DNA of 64,000 nucleotides, from contig JASKMD010000012.1 in NCBI GenBank assembly GCA_030144725.1, positions 3,479,555-3,543,554 of the forward strand. The letters are read 5' to 3'. Source of the DNA: Haematococcus lacustris (taxonomy: Eukaryota > Chlorophyta > Chlorophyceae > Chlamydomonadales > Haematococcaceae). Position numbers and translations under genes: made by a program. Under the pieces are notes generated by a model. It was given only the letters and a program-made list of their open reading frames with translations. It had not been told where the DNA came from and ran no database searches. Below, in pieces: positions 1 to 9,500 of this stretch; position 1 is the first letter of the stretch, and every line of letters begins with the position of its first letter.

Positions 1-321
1 GGTCGAAACTTGAGATAGCGCAAACAAGCAGCGACCCACCTACAAGAGCAGGGTGGCGAGGCGCTCCGTGGCGTCCGTAGCAAAGTTCGCACCATGGAGG
101 CAGCCTCGCAGTACTGCGGAGTAGGCCATCGCAGTGCGCCATGCTACCGAGCCATGTCATTACACCACGAGACTGAGTCACGCCACGCTTAGCTGAAGTT
201 GTGCAAGTTGGGTGCATGGCACTGTTAATTTTTTGGCTATTGACTCAATCGGCTTTATCGGCTCAGTTCGTGCTATTCTGGCTCATTTGGTGCTGCTGGG
301 TTCAATCGAAAGTGCTTGGCC
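1..321. other. no gene recognised
   Basis: I see no coding signal or repeat that I can name here. It is the 3' flank of the minus-strand ORF that ends at 322. Confidence 0.4.
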
Positions 322-1569
322 TTACATTTCATCTGCCTCGTCAACCCCCACTTCAGCCAACTGATCCTCCTCCATCTCTTGCTCCCACCTCAGATGTTCT
401 AGGATGTCAGCCCTAAGCAATGGCTTCTTCTGCGTCAACCTCTTGCCCTTCCAGCCCAAGCACTCCCGTGCATACTCCTTCAACAGATGCACATTCAAGG
501 TCATGTGGGCGCTGGCAATGTGTGGTGCCCGTGCATGCAGAAGCCTCAAGCACTCAGCATCTTCCTTCTTGTCACTTGCCAGTGTCACACGTCCAAACAT
601 GGGTATGCTGCTCAGGGTAGATGCTCCATGACACATGCACTGCTGTGGCTTGCTGCCCATGTGCCTCACACACGCACATGCAGTCTCAGACCACATGGGC
701 GCAACCCCATCTGCAGGGAAGAACATTGCATGCATGGCCCGCGACCCAGTGATGGTACGAAGCAGCCTGTGGGCATCAGGGTCAAGCTCAGCACACTTCT
801 CAACTTCCTCATCCTTCAACACCAAACACCACCGCCGCTGCACGCTCCCCCTAGTCTGATGCGCAACACTGGCTGCTAGTTGTGCAGCTGGCACCACACA
901 CTCTACATTATGCACACCTGCCAACTGCTGAGCCTTGCACTCTGCACTGAGATCTGGGTGATCAGCCAAGACTCTGGCTGCCATGCTATGCTTGAATACC
1001 CCACCCTCAGAGTCATGGCGGCCCTTGAAATGAGATGTGGCCCCATACGACCACCACACTGACACCCTGTACCTCATGGCCATGCGCCGGTGCAGCTGCA
1101 ATGCCGGTGTGCCCTTGAATTGGGCTGCGCACCCATCAGACCACATGCACAACTGGTCCAACTGGGCACCCTTCAGCTGCTGCTGGTCCAAAGCTAGCTG
1201 GTGCTGGGCACCCTTCAGCCGCTGCTGATCTAGAGCCACCTGGCGTTGGGCATCCTGCAGCAGTTGCTGGTCCACAGCCAGCTGGTGCTGGGCACCCTTC
1301 AGCTCCTGCTGATTCAGGCTCAGCTGGTGCTGGGCATCCTGCAGCTGCTGCTGGTCCACGGCCAGCTGGTGCTGGGCACCCTGTAGCTGCTGCTGGTCCA
1401 GAGCCACCTGGCGTTGGGCATCCTGCAGCTGCTGCTGGTCCACAGCCAGCTGGTGCTGGGCACCCTGCAGCTCCTGCTGATTTAGGCTCAGCTGGTGCTG
1501 GGCATCCTGCAGCTGCTGCTGGTCCTGAGCCAGCTGGTGCTGGGCACCCTGCAGCTGCTGCTGGTCCAT
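322..1569 (-). CDS. transposase-like hypothetical protein with Gln-rich N-terminal repeats
   Basis: This is a 415-codon open frame. The first ~130 residues are about ten 12-residue units of the type xQQQLQGAQHQLA, which look helical or coiled-coil. The C-terminal ~280 residues carry WSDGCAAQFKGT and, about 35 residues later, HFKGRHDSEGGVFKH. This SDGxxxQFK...HxKGxxDxxGG pairing recurs in transposase-derived proteins of many eukaryotes; that assignment is from memory. Several Cys/His residues follow (CACVRH, CMCH) and the tail is acidic. The reading frame stays open upstream of the ATG at 1569 through GAQQQLS, so the true start may lie in an upstream exon. Nothing nearby suggests a cellular role. 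The catalytic residues and family are not certain. Confidence 0.45.
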   Translation of the reverse strand: MDQQQLQGAQHQLAQDQQQLQDAQHQLSLNQQELQGAQHQLAVDQQQLQDAQRQVALDQQQLQGAQHQLAVDQQQLQDAQHQLSLNQQELKGAQHQLAVDQQLLQDAQRQVALDQQRLKGAQHQLALDQQQLKGAQLDQLCMWSDGCAAQFKGTPALQLHRRMAMRYRVSVWWSYGATSHFKGRHDSEGGVFKHSMAARVLADHPDLSAECKAQQLAGVHNVECVVPAAQLAASVAHQTRGSVQRRWCLVLKDEEVEKCAELDPDAHRLLRTITGSRAMHAMFFPADGVAPMWSETACACVRHMGSKPQQCMCHGASTLSSIPMFGRVTLASDKKEDAECLRLLHARAPHIASAHMTLNVHLLKEYARECLGWKGKRLTQKKPLLRADILEHLRWEQEMEEDQLAEVGVDEADEM

Positions 1570-1575
1570 GCTCAG
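1165..1575 (-). repeat. in-frame 36-bp coding minisatellite
   Basis: About ten tandem 36-bp units encode the alternating LQGAQHQLAxDQQQ / LQDAQxQxxLDQQQ blocks of the ORF at 322-1569. Units differ by a few bases and keep the frame, so copy number can change without breaking the protein. Confidence 0.85.
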
Positions 1576-2643
1576 CTGTTGCTGAGCGCCCCGGCCAAGG
1601 CAGGTGCGTGGGCGCTTATGGCCCCATGTGCTGACATCCCTGCTTGACTGTTGTAGTGTTGCAATGGCTGTTTCAAGGGCTGGCAGCTCGGTAGGGCTCT
1701 GCAGGGTGTAGGATGGAGGAGGAGGACGTTAAGGTATGGGTTCCCGCCACAATGGTGGATTCCGCCACAATGGAGGTGTTCGCCACTGCCATTGCCACTA
1801 CTTACCAGCTTGGCACGTATCGCTCTCGCCTGTGTCAGGCCAGCACGGCGTCGGGGTCCAGGAGGGCTCATCGCATTTTTCGGTATCAACTTCGCGCACT
1901 GTGCGAGAAATGCAGCGATGTGGGCGCCTACCGACTACACAGGGTCAAACCCGTCGGGGATACCCCCGAGGACGCCGCCAATCGCCCCCTGTGATGAGCT
2001 CGCCCAATGCCACAATCACCCTCTGTCACATGTTGTCATTGTAGGTAACACACAAGGTGATATAGCATGTCCTGGACCGCATCCCGGAATATAGACCCGC
2101 CCAGCTATCAGTGAAAGGTGGAAGCACGTGGAAAGGACCACTGGCCAAAAAGTTGATGGTCTTCACAAAAGCCCCGGAATGATGGGGTCTAGGCTTCAGC
2201 AGAGTGCACGGAAGCGAATCAAAGTCCACGCACGGTGCTGCTGACACCTCAGTGAGATGCTCTGCTTGCTTAACGGAAGGGTGAGGCATATCTCGCGCCA
2301 GGTGTCAGGAAGGGCCCGGGCCATGAGGGGTCCCGACCCAACCCAGGGAATCTTGCGCTTCGACCTGCCACCCACGTACGGTCGCACCCTGTTGAGCCCC
2401 AGGCTGCAGCGAGCGAGCATGTTCACAGTCCGCGAGGATGGCGGGCGGTGTACTGGGACAAGGCTTCAGTGCAAAACGCGAGTTTTAGCGCGCGTGACTT
2501 ACCGCGATAGCATCAGCTACCCTTCACTAGCGCGTGGTGTGAGCGTCGCGCCTGTCACGGATTGGCATGGCCAATGGCCGGGGTGACCAGGGGCGACGGG
2601 TTGTTACACAGCGCGGAGTTCACGGCGAGGGACACGCAGTCGG
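1576..2643. other. no supported gene
   Basis: Short overlapping frames occur on both strands but none has a recognisable domain or a consistent splice pattern. The short direct doublet near 1743-1775 (cgccacaatgg-type) is the only local repeat noticed. Confidence 0.35.
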
Positions 2644-2801
2644 CTAGGGACACGCACCTTTAAGTTTCTTTGTCGGGCCCTGCTTTTGCTTTGCGGTACC
2701 CTTCCACATCTTCTTAGCCATCACGCGGTGTGCTTTGAGACGGGCAGTGACCTTCTCAAGCAACTTGGATTTCTCCGGGGGTTGTGGAGTGACGTACCGG
2801 C
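2644..2801 (-). CDS. possible terminal exon of an unrecognised basic protein
   Basis: On the minus strand a good acceptor (cttgcag) sits just before a 52-codon open frame ending in TAG at 2646-2644. The peptide is strongly Lys/Arg-rich, with PPEKSKLLEKVTARLKAHR followed by VMAKKMWKGTAKQKQ. Codon use looks coding, and the peptide resembles a nucleolar or ribosome-associated tail, but I do not recognise the family. A donor-like gtgcgt lies just before the stop, so it could instead be an internal exon. No matching upstream exon was found in 2802-3080. Confidence 0.28.
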
Positions 2802-3080
2802 CTGCAAGTTAGCTGGATCGTAGTACTTACACATTACTTACACGATGGGGGAGCGTGTGAGTACCCTGGCCCCCGTGGATTCTATGTGCACATGGCGGCA
2901 AAGTGAGCTGTACGGTGCCAAATGCGACGCAAATGTTGAGATGTGCGTCGCAAACTAATGTAGAATTGCATGCTCTTACACAATTGTTTTGGAAAGACAA
3001 CACAGGAGATGTTCATGAAAACTTTGATGAACACTTTGGGCTACCTAACTGTTGGCATGCCCTGACCTAGCGTACACTAA
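2802..3080. other. no gene recognised
   Basis: AT-richer DNA than its surroundings, with no open frame or repeat I can name. Confidence 0.35.
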
Positions 3081-3097
3081 CCAAGCGTGAGGCCAGG

Positions 3098-3250
3098 CCA
3101 ACAAAACTTATTCAACAAGGAACAACATGTTGGGCTGTGGGTAATCTCGCTCCGCTACTCCGTTGTAGCATCCTCGGTCGCACCCTTGACGACTACCAAC
3201 CCTACTCCGATGGCACGTTCGTGGGCAAACCCCACAACCACTGGGCACCT
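3098..3250 (+). repeat. dispersed repeat, copy 1
   Basis: The stretch starting aacaaaacttattcaacaag is about 80% identical by eye to 52310-52460. The best-matching core is caaggaacaacatgt...gcatcctcggtcgcaccctt. The two copies lie in unrelated settings, one next to gene fragments and one inside an intron, as expected for a mobile repeat. Confidence 0.7.
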
Positions 3251-3373
3251 CATCAAAACTAACAGCTTAATTGCTAAGAGGCTGACAGCCTGGCGACCTA
3301 TCCTAACCAGCCCTCGAGTTCGCCAGGCTCTTGGGCTGGGCTGTGAGAGCACTGAAGCTCCCCGTGCACAAGG

Positions 3374-3812
3374 TGTCGGTTTTGTTCCTGTTGCCGCTGC
3401 AGCTACATAGTGGCGTCTGGTGGCACAGCACTGTACGTGGCTTTCATGGGCACCAAGCAGGCAAGCAGGCAGCCACCCAGCCAGCTTCAGGGTCGAATGC
3501 GCGCCGCAGAGAGCAAAGCAGCAGGAAGCTGCGGTCTGTCAGCGGTGGCACCATGCAGGGTTTGGCAGGAGCACGGTACATGTGAAGGGTGGGAAGGATT
3601 GTAGCAGGGGTCCAGCCAGCAGATAACATCAGGCTGGACTGGGCTGCAGCGTCTGTGAGTATGAGGGGCTGAGGCGACCATGGCACCAGGTGGGTCGGGG
3701 AGGGAGCGACACCCAGTGAGCTGCTGAGGCGTTGCATGACCCATCAATGCAAGGGACAGCTTCCTGCAGCGCGCTAGGGCTGTGGATGTGGAGCAACTGT
3801 ATGCCCTGGCCC
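3374..3812 (+). pseudogene. shuffled fragments of the adjacent lipase gene
   Basis: Three segments match the lipase gene in order but with internal pieces missing. 3374-3686 matches 7299-7611 (exon 3 with its introns), with only about one visible difference in 313 bp. 3687-3757 matches 7900-7970 (end of exon 4 and its donor). About 3756-3812 matches about 8391-8446 (exon 5, encoding FLQRARAVDVEQLYALA). Introns are present, so the copy was made from DNA, not from mRNA. It ends before the GHSLGG catalytic motif and cannot encode a lipase. Near-identity implies a recent event. Confidence 0.85.
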
Positions 3813-3826
3813 AAGCGTGAGGCCAG

Positions 3827-4424
3827 ACTGGGGAGGTTCATCATTACCACACACCAGAGCATAAGGAATCAACTGCCTGACCAAACTAGGATGAACCCTA
3901 CGACGCGAAAACCAATAAAAACTAGCACAATCATGCCAATACTGGCCCTACACACTGCAACAACCTGCCATTATGCCTGTCAACTGTGTGTGTCCGAGCA
4001 ACAGACACCATCATATTGACCTGTGCCGGCAAAGGAGGCAGGCAGACAAAGTGCAGCCCACCACACTGTCAAAACATCCATGCATGACATGCCGAGGTTA
4101 TGACCTGAAAATAATAAAGTGCACCCTTTGCTGGGCTTGCACAGGACTGCAATGTGTGATCACGTCATCATGAAACCTAGAGTGCATGATGTGAACACAC
4201 CCACAGGCCTGTGCCCAGCCAACCCAATGTAGGTTGGTGATGAGGGCAGGCAGGGATTGCTCAAACACCAATGTGGTAGACTGGAACAATTGCTAACTAA
4301 GATTAAATGAAACATTTATTCTATGGCTGTGCAAACCCTCACATGCCACCCTGGCGCGACCGCTCACCGTGTCGCAGCCCTGATGCCAATACGCTGCAGT
4401 GCAATCACTTGCCTGGCAAAGCAG
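3827..4424. other. no gene recognised
   Basis: No domain-bearing frame or named repeat was seen. Small frames on both strands look like chance. Confidence 0.35.
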
Positions 4425-4790
4425 CTATGGTATGTGCAGCAACGATCCTACCAAGGCCATAAGGACCAAGGTCATGATGCGGGGAATGTGAGCCACTGTA
4501 CTGCACAAGCCTCCAATGATGACCCCCAGCACTGATGCTAAAGCCCTCACGAATAGAGCGCCTGGACCAGACACAGCAGATGCTGCTGCTGCAGATGCTG
4601 CAGGTGTCATGAACGGTCGACTAGCAGTGTAGGACCCAAGTGCGGAGATACTCAGAAATAAGGCTCCCACCCATAGGGACAGCAGCAAAAGCTGCACAGC
4701 ACCTGCGAATGCAGCAGAAGCAATGCATGCATATGAGCAACATTGCCAAGCAAGGTTAGAACCTGCATAAGGCTGGCTACACGCTGGCAC
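4425..4790 (-). CDS. hypothetical hydrophobic ORF
   Basis: A 121-codon frame with two or three hydrophobic stretches (for example LLLLSLWVGALFLSISALG and ASVLGVIIGGLC) separated by an Ala/Ser-rich linker, as in a small membrane protein or one exon of a larger one. I recognise no family, and no partner exon was found. GC-rich DNA often gives such frames by chance, so this is tentative. Confidence 0.22.
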   Translation of the reverse strand: MPACSQPYAGSNLAWQCCSYACIASAAFAGAVQLLLLSLWVGALFLSISALGSYTASRPFMTPAASAAAASAVSGPGALFVRALASVLGVIIGGLCSTVAHIPRIMTLVLMALVGSLLHIP

Positions 4791-5324
4791 ATGCTTGCGG
4801 TCGCTTTCGTGGACGAGGGGTCAGGGACCACCTTCAAAGAGTGCCTCGACTGGCAAGCTCGGCCACGTCCACGCCCACCCGCCGACGTTAACACTGAACA
4901 TGGGTTCCCGCTCGCTCATTGCAGGCACCCTGGATTGACACGACGAGCGGGGTAAAAGCATTGTGCGGGGATAGCGTTGATATGCCATAAGACACTAACC
5001 TGGCGCTAAGTAAGCAGGAACTCAGGCTCCTTGGCGCAAGACTGCGGATGTGACGTGACGGTCCCCGGCACAGCGCAAAACTGTTTGCCACTGCGGCATC
5101 TGCCTCGGCCCTGTGCCACGACCTTGTGTCAAACCGCAGCGAGGAGCGAGCCAGCATGTCACGAAGTGCTCGCGTAAGACTCTCGATACAACAGAGTAAG
5201 ACAGCAGAAAAGACTAACAGTCGTATCAGAGCGGCCCTGACTGTCGCTTTTAGGGTCGGGGTGGGAGTTTGACTCGTAGGGTCACTCGTTTTTGACAAGC
5301 GCCCCAAGCTTCTGTTGCAGTCAT

Positions 5325-5558
5325 CTCGTCCCTCGCTAAGGCCTCCATTCAACCGGACAACTAGGGACCACTAGGGACCACTAGCGAGACTACTCAAATG
5401 GTGTCAAAGGGCTGTTTGGAGTATACCCAATGCACATGGAAATGGTGCACGAGTGCCTACCACCTACACTAGTGCCTGACCCCTGAGGGCTATAGTCTAG
5501 AGTTGGCATGATGGACATGCGCTAATGTAAGCTGACGACAGCTCAAACGGGGCACACA
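5325..5558 (-). ncRNA. conserved 3' non-coding end of Fanzor copy A (candidate guide-RNA scaffold)
   Basis: Directly after the Fanzor stop (minus strand, 5561-5559) about 230 bp match the DNA after the stop of Fanzor copy B (22749-23012), about 75-80% by eye although both genes are broken. The block ends in a 40-bp motif with core ggccctagtgggggac, which also occurs alone at 18930-18985 and 20410-20450 and is therefore probably the right end of the element. In TnpB/Fanzor systems the guide RNA scaffold overlaps the 3' end of the element. That this DNA is transcribed as such an RNA is inference. Confidence 0.45.
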
Positions 5559-6300
5559 CTACAGTGCCACAGCAGGTTGCTGCCGTTGCTGCTGGGCATT
5601 GGGTGGCTGGTCTCGCAACCGCTTGTAGCCCAGGCCTGGGTACTCCTTGCCCTTGGATGGTAGAGCTGCCAGGTCTGACCACCAGCACAGCTCCAGCGTG
5701 CGCCACCTGCTCTCCCCAATGCGCTGCATGTTCAGTGCTGCATTGCAGTCAGTGTTGTGATTCTTCAGATTTTCAGAGTTTCAATTTTCAGATTTTCAAT
5801 GAAAATGAAAGTGTTTCATTGAAAAACTGAAAGAGTTTCATCGTCAGTGAAACTGAGCGGATGCCGCTGGTTCTCAGCCTATCCTTTCAAACGCGACTTG
5901 TTTGTAGGCCTGCACTGTTTGAAATGCAGAAATACTTAGGTTGCCAAAGGTCAGACATGCAAGCCATTTTTAAAGATGCAAGCCGTCCATGCTGTCCGTG
6001 AATCCGCCATCTGTGGCGTTTTCTGGCTTGCGCATCTTCCGCTGTGGCTGTAGCGCGCTGGCGCCAACCAAGTTGATCACAGCACAGCCAATCACTCTGC
6101 AACACCCGATCTGCGATCTGACCGGGGGCAGCACCCGGCACTTTCAGATTTTCAGTGAAGACGTTCAGATTTTCAGATGAAAATTTTCATTGAAAATCTG
6201 AATGAAAATCTGAAATTTTCACAACACTGATTGCAGTCCCTGTCCAGCCACTTGCCTGGCTGTGGTGCTGGCTTGGCTTTGGCGCCACCATTCCCAGTAG
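5559..6300 (-). pseudogene. Fanzor (eukaryotic TnpB-like nuclease) C-terminal fragment, copy A
   Basis: Read on the minus strand around the inserted MITE (5750-6229), the two flanks join in frame. 6230-6300 gives KPAPQPGKWLDRDCN and 5559-5749 gives AALNMQRIGESRW, then LAALPSKGKEYPGLGYKRL, to a TAG stop. WLDRDCNAALN is the RuvC-III signature (DRDxNAA) of TnpB/Fanzor nucleases. The remainder of the gene upstream (above ~6300) is not recognisable, so this is a 5'-truncated relic. The intact protein would be an RNA-guided DNA nuclease of a transposon. Copies B (21560-22748) and C (44310-47256) lie in the same window. Confidence 0.75.
5750..6229. mobile_element. 480-bp hAT-type MITE inserted in Fanzor copy A
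   Basis: The termini are CAGTGTTGTGA and TCACAACACTG, an 11-bp inverted repeat, bounded by a perfect 8-bp target duplication ATTGCAGT (5742-5749 and 6230-6237). An 8-bp duplication with CAG-starting ends is the hAT hallmark. Sub-terminal DNA is rich in tgaaaatctga-type repeats in both orientations. It encodes no transposase. A 478-bp relative lies at 19116-19593. Removal of the element with one target copy restores the Fanzor reading frame. Confidence 0.9.
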
Positions 6301-6514
6301 CACAGCACAAAGCGCCACAGGAGACGCGCTGCAAGAGACGTGGAGCTCTTCTGCTCTACCGCCGAAATCAGGAGTCGTTGGCAAGTTTGTTGGGTACAAA
6401 AATAGTCATTGACGCGGGAAATCCCGCGTCGTGATGATACTGCATGAGCTACGTACGCCCTCTGAATGACACGATGCAGCCTGTGCGGGTTGTGATTCTC
6501 CGGAGATACGAACG
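6301..6514. other. upstream region of the lipase gene
   Basis: Lies between the Fanzor relic and the proposed lipase start. No promoter element is obvious. The leader or promoter of the lipase should be here. Confidence 0.3.
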
Positions 6515-9500
6515 ATGCCACCGAAGGATCGGCGTGAGAGTTCGACCGGAGCAGCCACCCGGACATCCCAGCCTGCTACTAACCTAGCCTCACGAGCCAG
6601 TCTCCTCACCGCATTTATTCGGAAACTCCCGCAGCAGCGGCCAGGGCCCGAACCAGACGTAGCGCAGCGCGCAGAACCCAGCGCTTGTAAGATCGCTGCC
6701 GAGGAAACACATGCCCTACCTTCACCTACGCTGGACAAAAGCGCCCATGCCGATGTCACCCAGCCCGATCGGCTGCGGCTACTACAGGCCAGAGCATCAG
6801 AGCTTTTACAACTGTCTGGCAGTGCCGACGACTTGCAGGTCAGGCTCCATAGAGAGGCAGGCAGGGCCAGGTATACACTACCCTAGTGTGGGGCCAGGCT
6901 AGGGAGGTTAAACAACACAGTGTAACATTACACGGCCCACGTGGTGGTTCGTGGCAGGCATGCAAAGTTCCTGTCCTGAATGCGCCTGAACTGACTACAG
7001 GCAGGGCTTCTGTGTGTCCCTATTTAATGCAGGACTTCCTGGCTACCCTGGTGCTGGCTGAGTGTGTGTACAAGAAGGTGGAAGTAGCAAGTGATGAAGA
7101 GCTAGCAGCCAAAGTCAGTGCCATTGCCAGTCAGTTCCCACCTGGCTTGCTCCATCTTGAGTGCATCCAAGTCCCTTTGGACGGCCTAACACAGCAGTGA
7201 GTTCCGTTACCAGGGGTTAGCAGGTCTGCCTTAGTATATGCACCAGTAATGTGACAGAACATGGTTACCCATCGTGGGAGCTATGCCCCTGACGACGCTG
7301 TCGGTTTTGTTCCTGTTGCCGCTGCAGCTACATAGTGGCGTCTGGTGGCACAGCACTGTACGTGGCTTTCATGGGCACCAAGCAGGCAAGCAGGCAGCCA
7401 CCCAGCCAGCTTCAGGGTCGAATGCGCGCCGCAGAGAGCAAAGCAGCAGGAAGCTGCGGTCTGTCAGCGGTGGCACCATGCAGGGTTTGGCAGGAGCACG
7501 GTACATGTGGAGGGTGGGAAGGATTGTAGCAGGGGTCCAGCCAGCAGATAACATCAGGCTGGACTGGGCTGCAGCGTCTGTGAGTATGAGGGGCTGAGGC
7601 GACCATGGCACGTATCAACTGACAGGCAGTTCAAGTGTTAGGGTCAGGTGCCGGAGGAACAACAACAGCAACAACAGCCGCAACAGCCTCAGCAACAGCA
7701 GCAACAGCTGCAGCAGCGGCAGCAAGCGCCAGCAGCGGCAGCAACAGCTGCAGCAGCGGCAGCAAGCGCCAGCAGCTCTTGGCTTCTCAGCTGCTGCCAG
7801 GCTGTTGGTCTGTTGTCACAGGCGCGGGACCTGGTGGCGGATGCCTCCTTCCTGCACACCCCGGTCTGGGAGGAAGCCATGGCGCTGGCTGCAGACCAGC
7901 AGGTGGGTCAGGGAGGGAGCGACACCCAGTGAGCTGCTGAGGCGTTGCATGACCCATCAATGCAAGGGACACAGGAGCTGCTGGGGCCTTGCATGACCCC
8001 TTAGCACGAGGGACAGGGTAGGGACCTTGGCGCACCCACCCACCTGCTTGCTTGCTTGCCTGCCTGCTTGCCAGCCAGCCGACCTTAGTGCCAGGAAGCT
8101 GGCATGCCAGGCACAGAGTTGCAGCATTCAGAGGCCTGGCTCTGCGTAGAGCTGTGTTCACCAGTCCAGGTGCTCACTCGGTTGCTCCTTCGTGTTGGTC
8201 GGCTGGTGTGGCCCGCCATCCAGCCTCTAACCCCTTGCCCCAGTGCCAGCCCTGCAATGAATGGCCTGGGAAGCAGGCAGGGCCAGCTGGCGGGTGGCAT
8301 GGCCAGCGTGACCCTGACCTGTGTGGGCATCCCAGCCTGCCTTCCCCCACAGCCTGCCGTGTGCTGTGCAGACGCTGCCCGCTGCCCACAGCGGCTTCCT
8401 GCAGCGCGCTAGGGCTGTGGATGTGGAGCAGCTGTATGCCCTGGCCGTGGCGCAGGGCAAGCGCCTGGTGCTGTGTGGCCACTCACTAGGTGGGCAGCTG
8501 CCAGGGCCCCCGCCGCCCCGCCTGGCCACAGCCGCCCCGCTGCCTTGCGCCTGCTGCATGGCCTGCTCGACCTGGCACACAGTGACAGTGGCAGGGACAC
8601 AGTGGCAGCAGGCAGCAGTTGGGCTGCTGGGCTCCATGGCCACCACCCCTCACCTCACCCCTCTACCTCACCCCTTCAGCCATGTACCACGTGCCCGTTG
8701 GTCTTCTTGTGAGTGCTGCGTACCCCACAGCCGCCCTAACCCTGACCCTGACCCTGAGTCTACCTAGCCTCGCCCTAGCCTCGCCCTAACCCTGACCCTG
8801 AGTCTACCTAGGCTGACCCTGAGGCAGTTCACCAGCCTGGCCCTCCCCCCTTGCTGCAGGTGGGGCGGTGGCCAAGCTGTGCTGCTTGAGGCTGCTGAGG
8901 GAGCTGCCTGCCTTCCCTGCCCCGGCCCTGCGCTGCATCTGCTTTGCCAGCCCCGCCGTAGGCAATGCAGCGCTGGCGGACCTAGTGCAGTCAGCTGGCT
9001 GGGCGCCCTACTTCTCCACCTACTTTTTGCCAGGTATTGAGTGACCAACATTGAGTGACCAACAACTCCCAGCTGCTGCCAGGCTGTCGATTTGTAACCG
9101 CAGGCGGCCCTATCACAGCCTCAGCCACTCCCTGCTCCTGCCTCCCTCTGCTGGGGCTGAGCTGGGGCATCTCAACCTGTTGCCCTCATAGCCAAAGCCT
9201 TAGCCACTCCCTGCTCCTGACTCTCCCTGCCTCCTGCTGCTGCATGCATGTGTTGTGTAGTGAGCAGCCCTTCACCCTACCGCCCACCCCTCCTCCTGTC
9301 TGGCCGCAGAAGACCAGTTGATGAGGCTGGTGAGCCTGAGCCAAGCCAGGCCCTCGGCCTCCGGCTCTGCCACCAGCTCCACCCCTCTCACAGCGCACAG
9401 CAGCAGTGCCCAGGACCCCTGCCCTACCCAACCACCCGCTGCCCCCCTGCCCTTGCCCCAAGACGCTCTTCCGCCCGGCTTGGCCAACACTTCTGCACCA

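Larger units (their letters stand above)
3081..3826 (+). mobile_element. composite repeat flanked by a 16-bp direct repeat
   Basis: The 16-mer ccaagcgtgaggccag occurs at 3081-3096 and again at 3811-3826. Between the copies are a dispersed repeat (3098-3250) that is also present in a dynein intron at 52310-52460, a unique spacer, and three joined fragments of the downstream lipase gene (3374-3812). This arrangement resembles a gene-capturing non-autonomous element. No terminal inverted repeat or Helitron end was recognised, so the class is open. The 16-bp repeat could be a long target duplication or part of the element. Confidence 0.45.

Noticed and set aside
1165..1575. CRISPR-like array
   Set aside because: The 36-bp units are contiguous coding repeats without unique spacers.
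4888..5352. 154-codon minus-strand ORF
   Set aside because: It overlaps the Fanzor right end and has no recognisable domain.
7635..7940. Gln/Ala-rich frame starting at 7648 as the lipase N-terminus
   Set aside because: The CAG block falls in the GC-AG intron; only 7822-7902 matches the lipase family and joins in phase on both sides.
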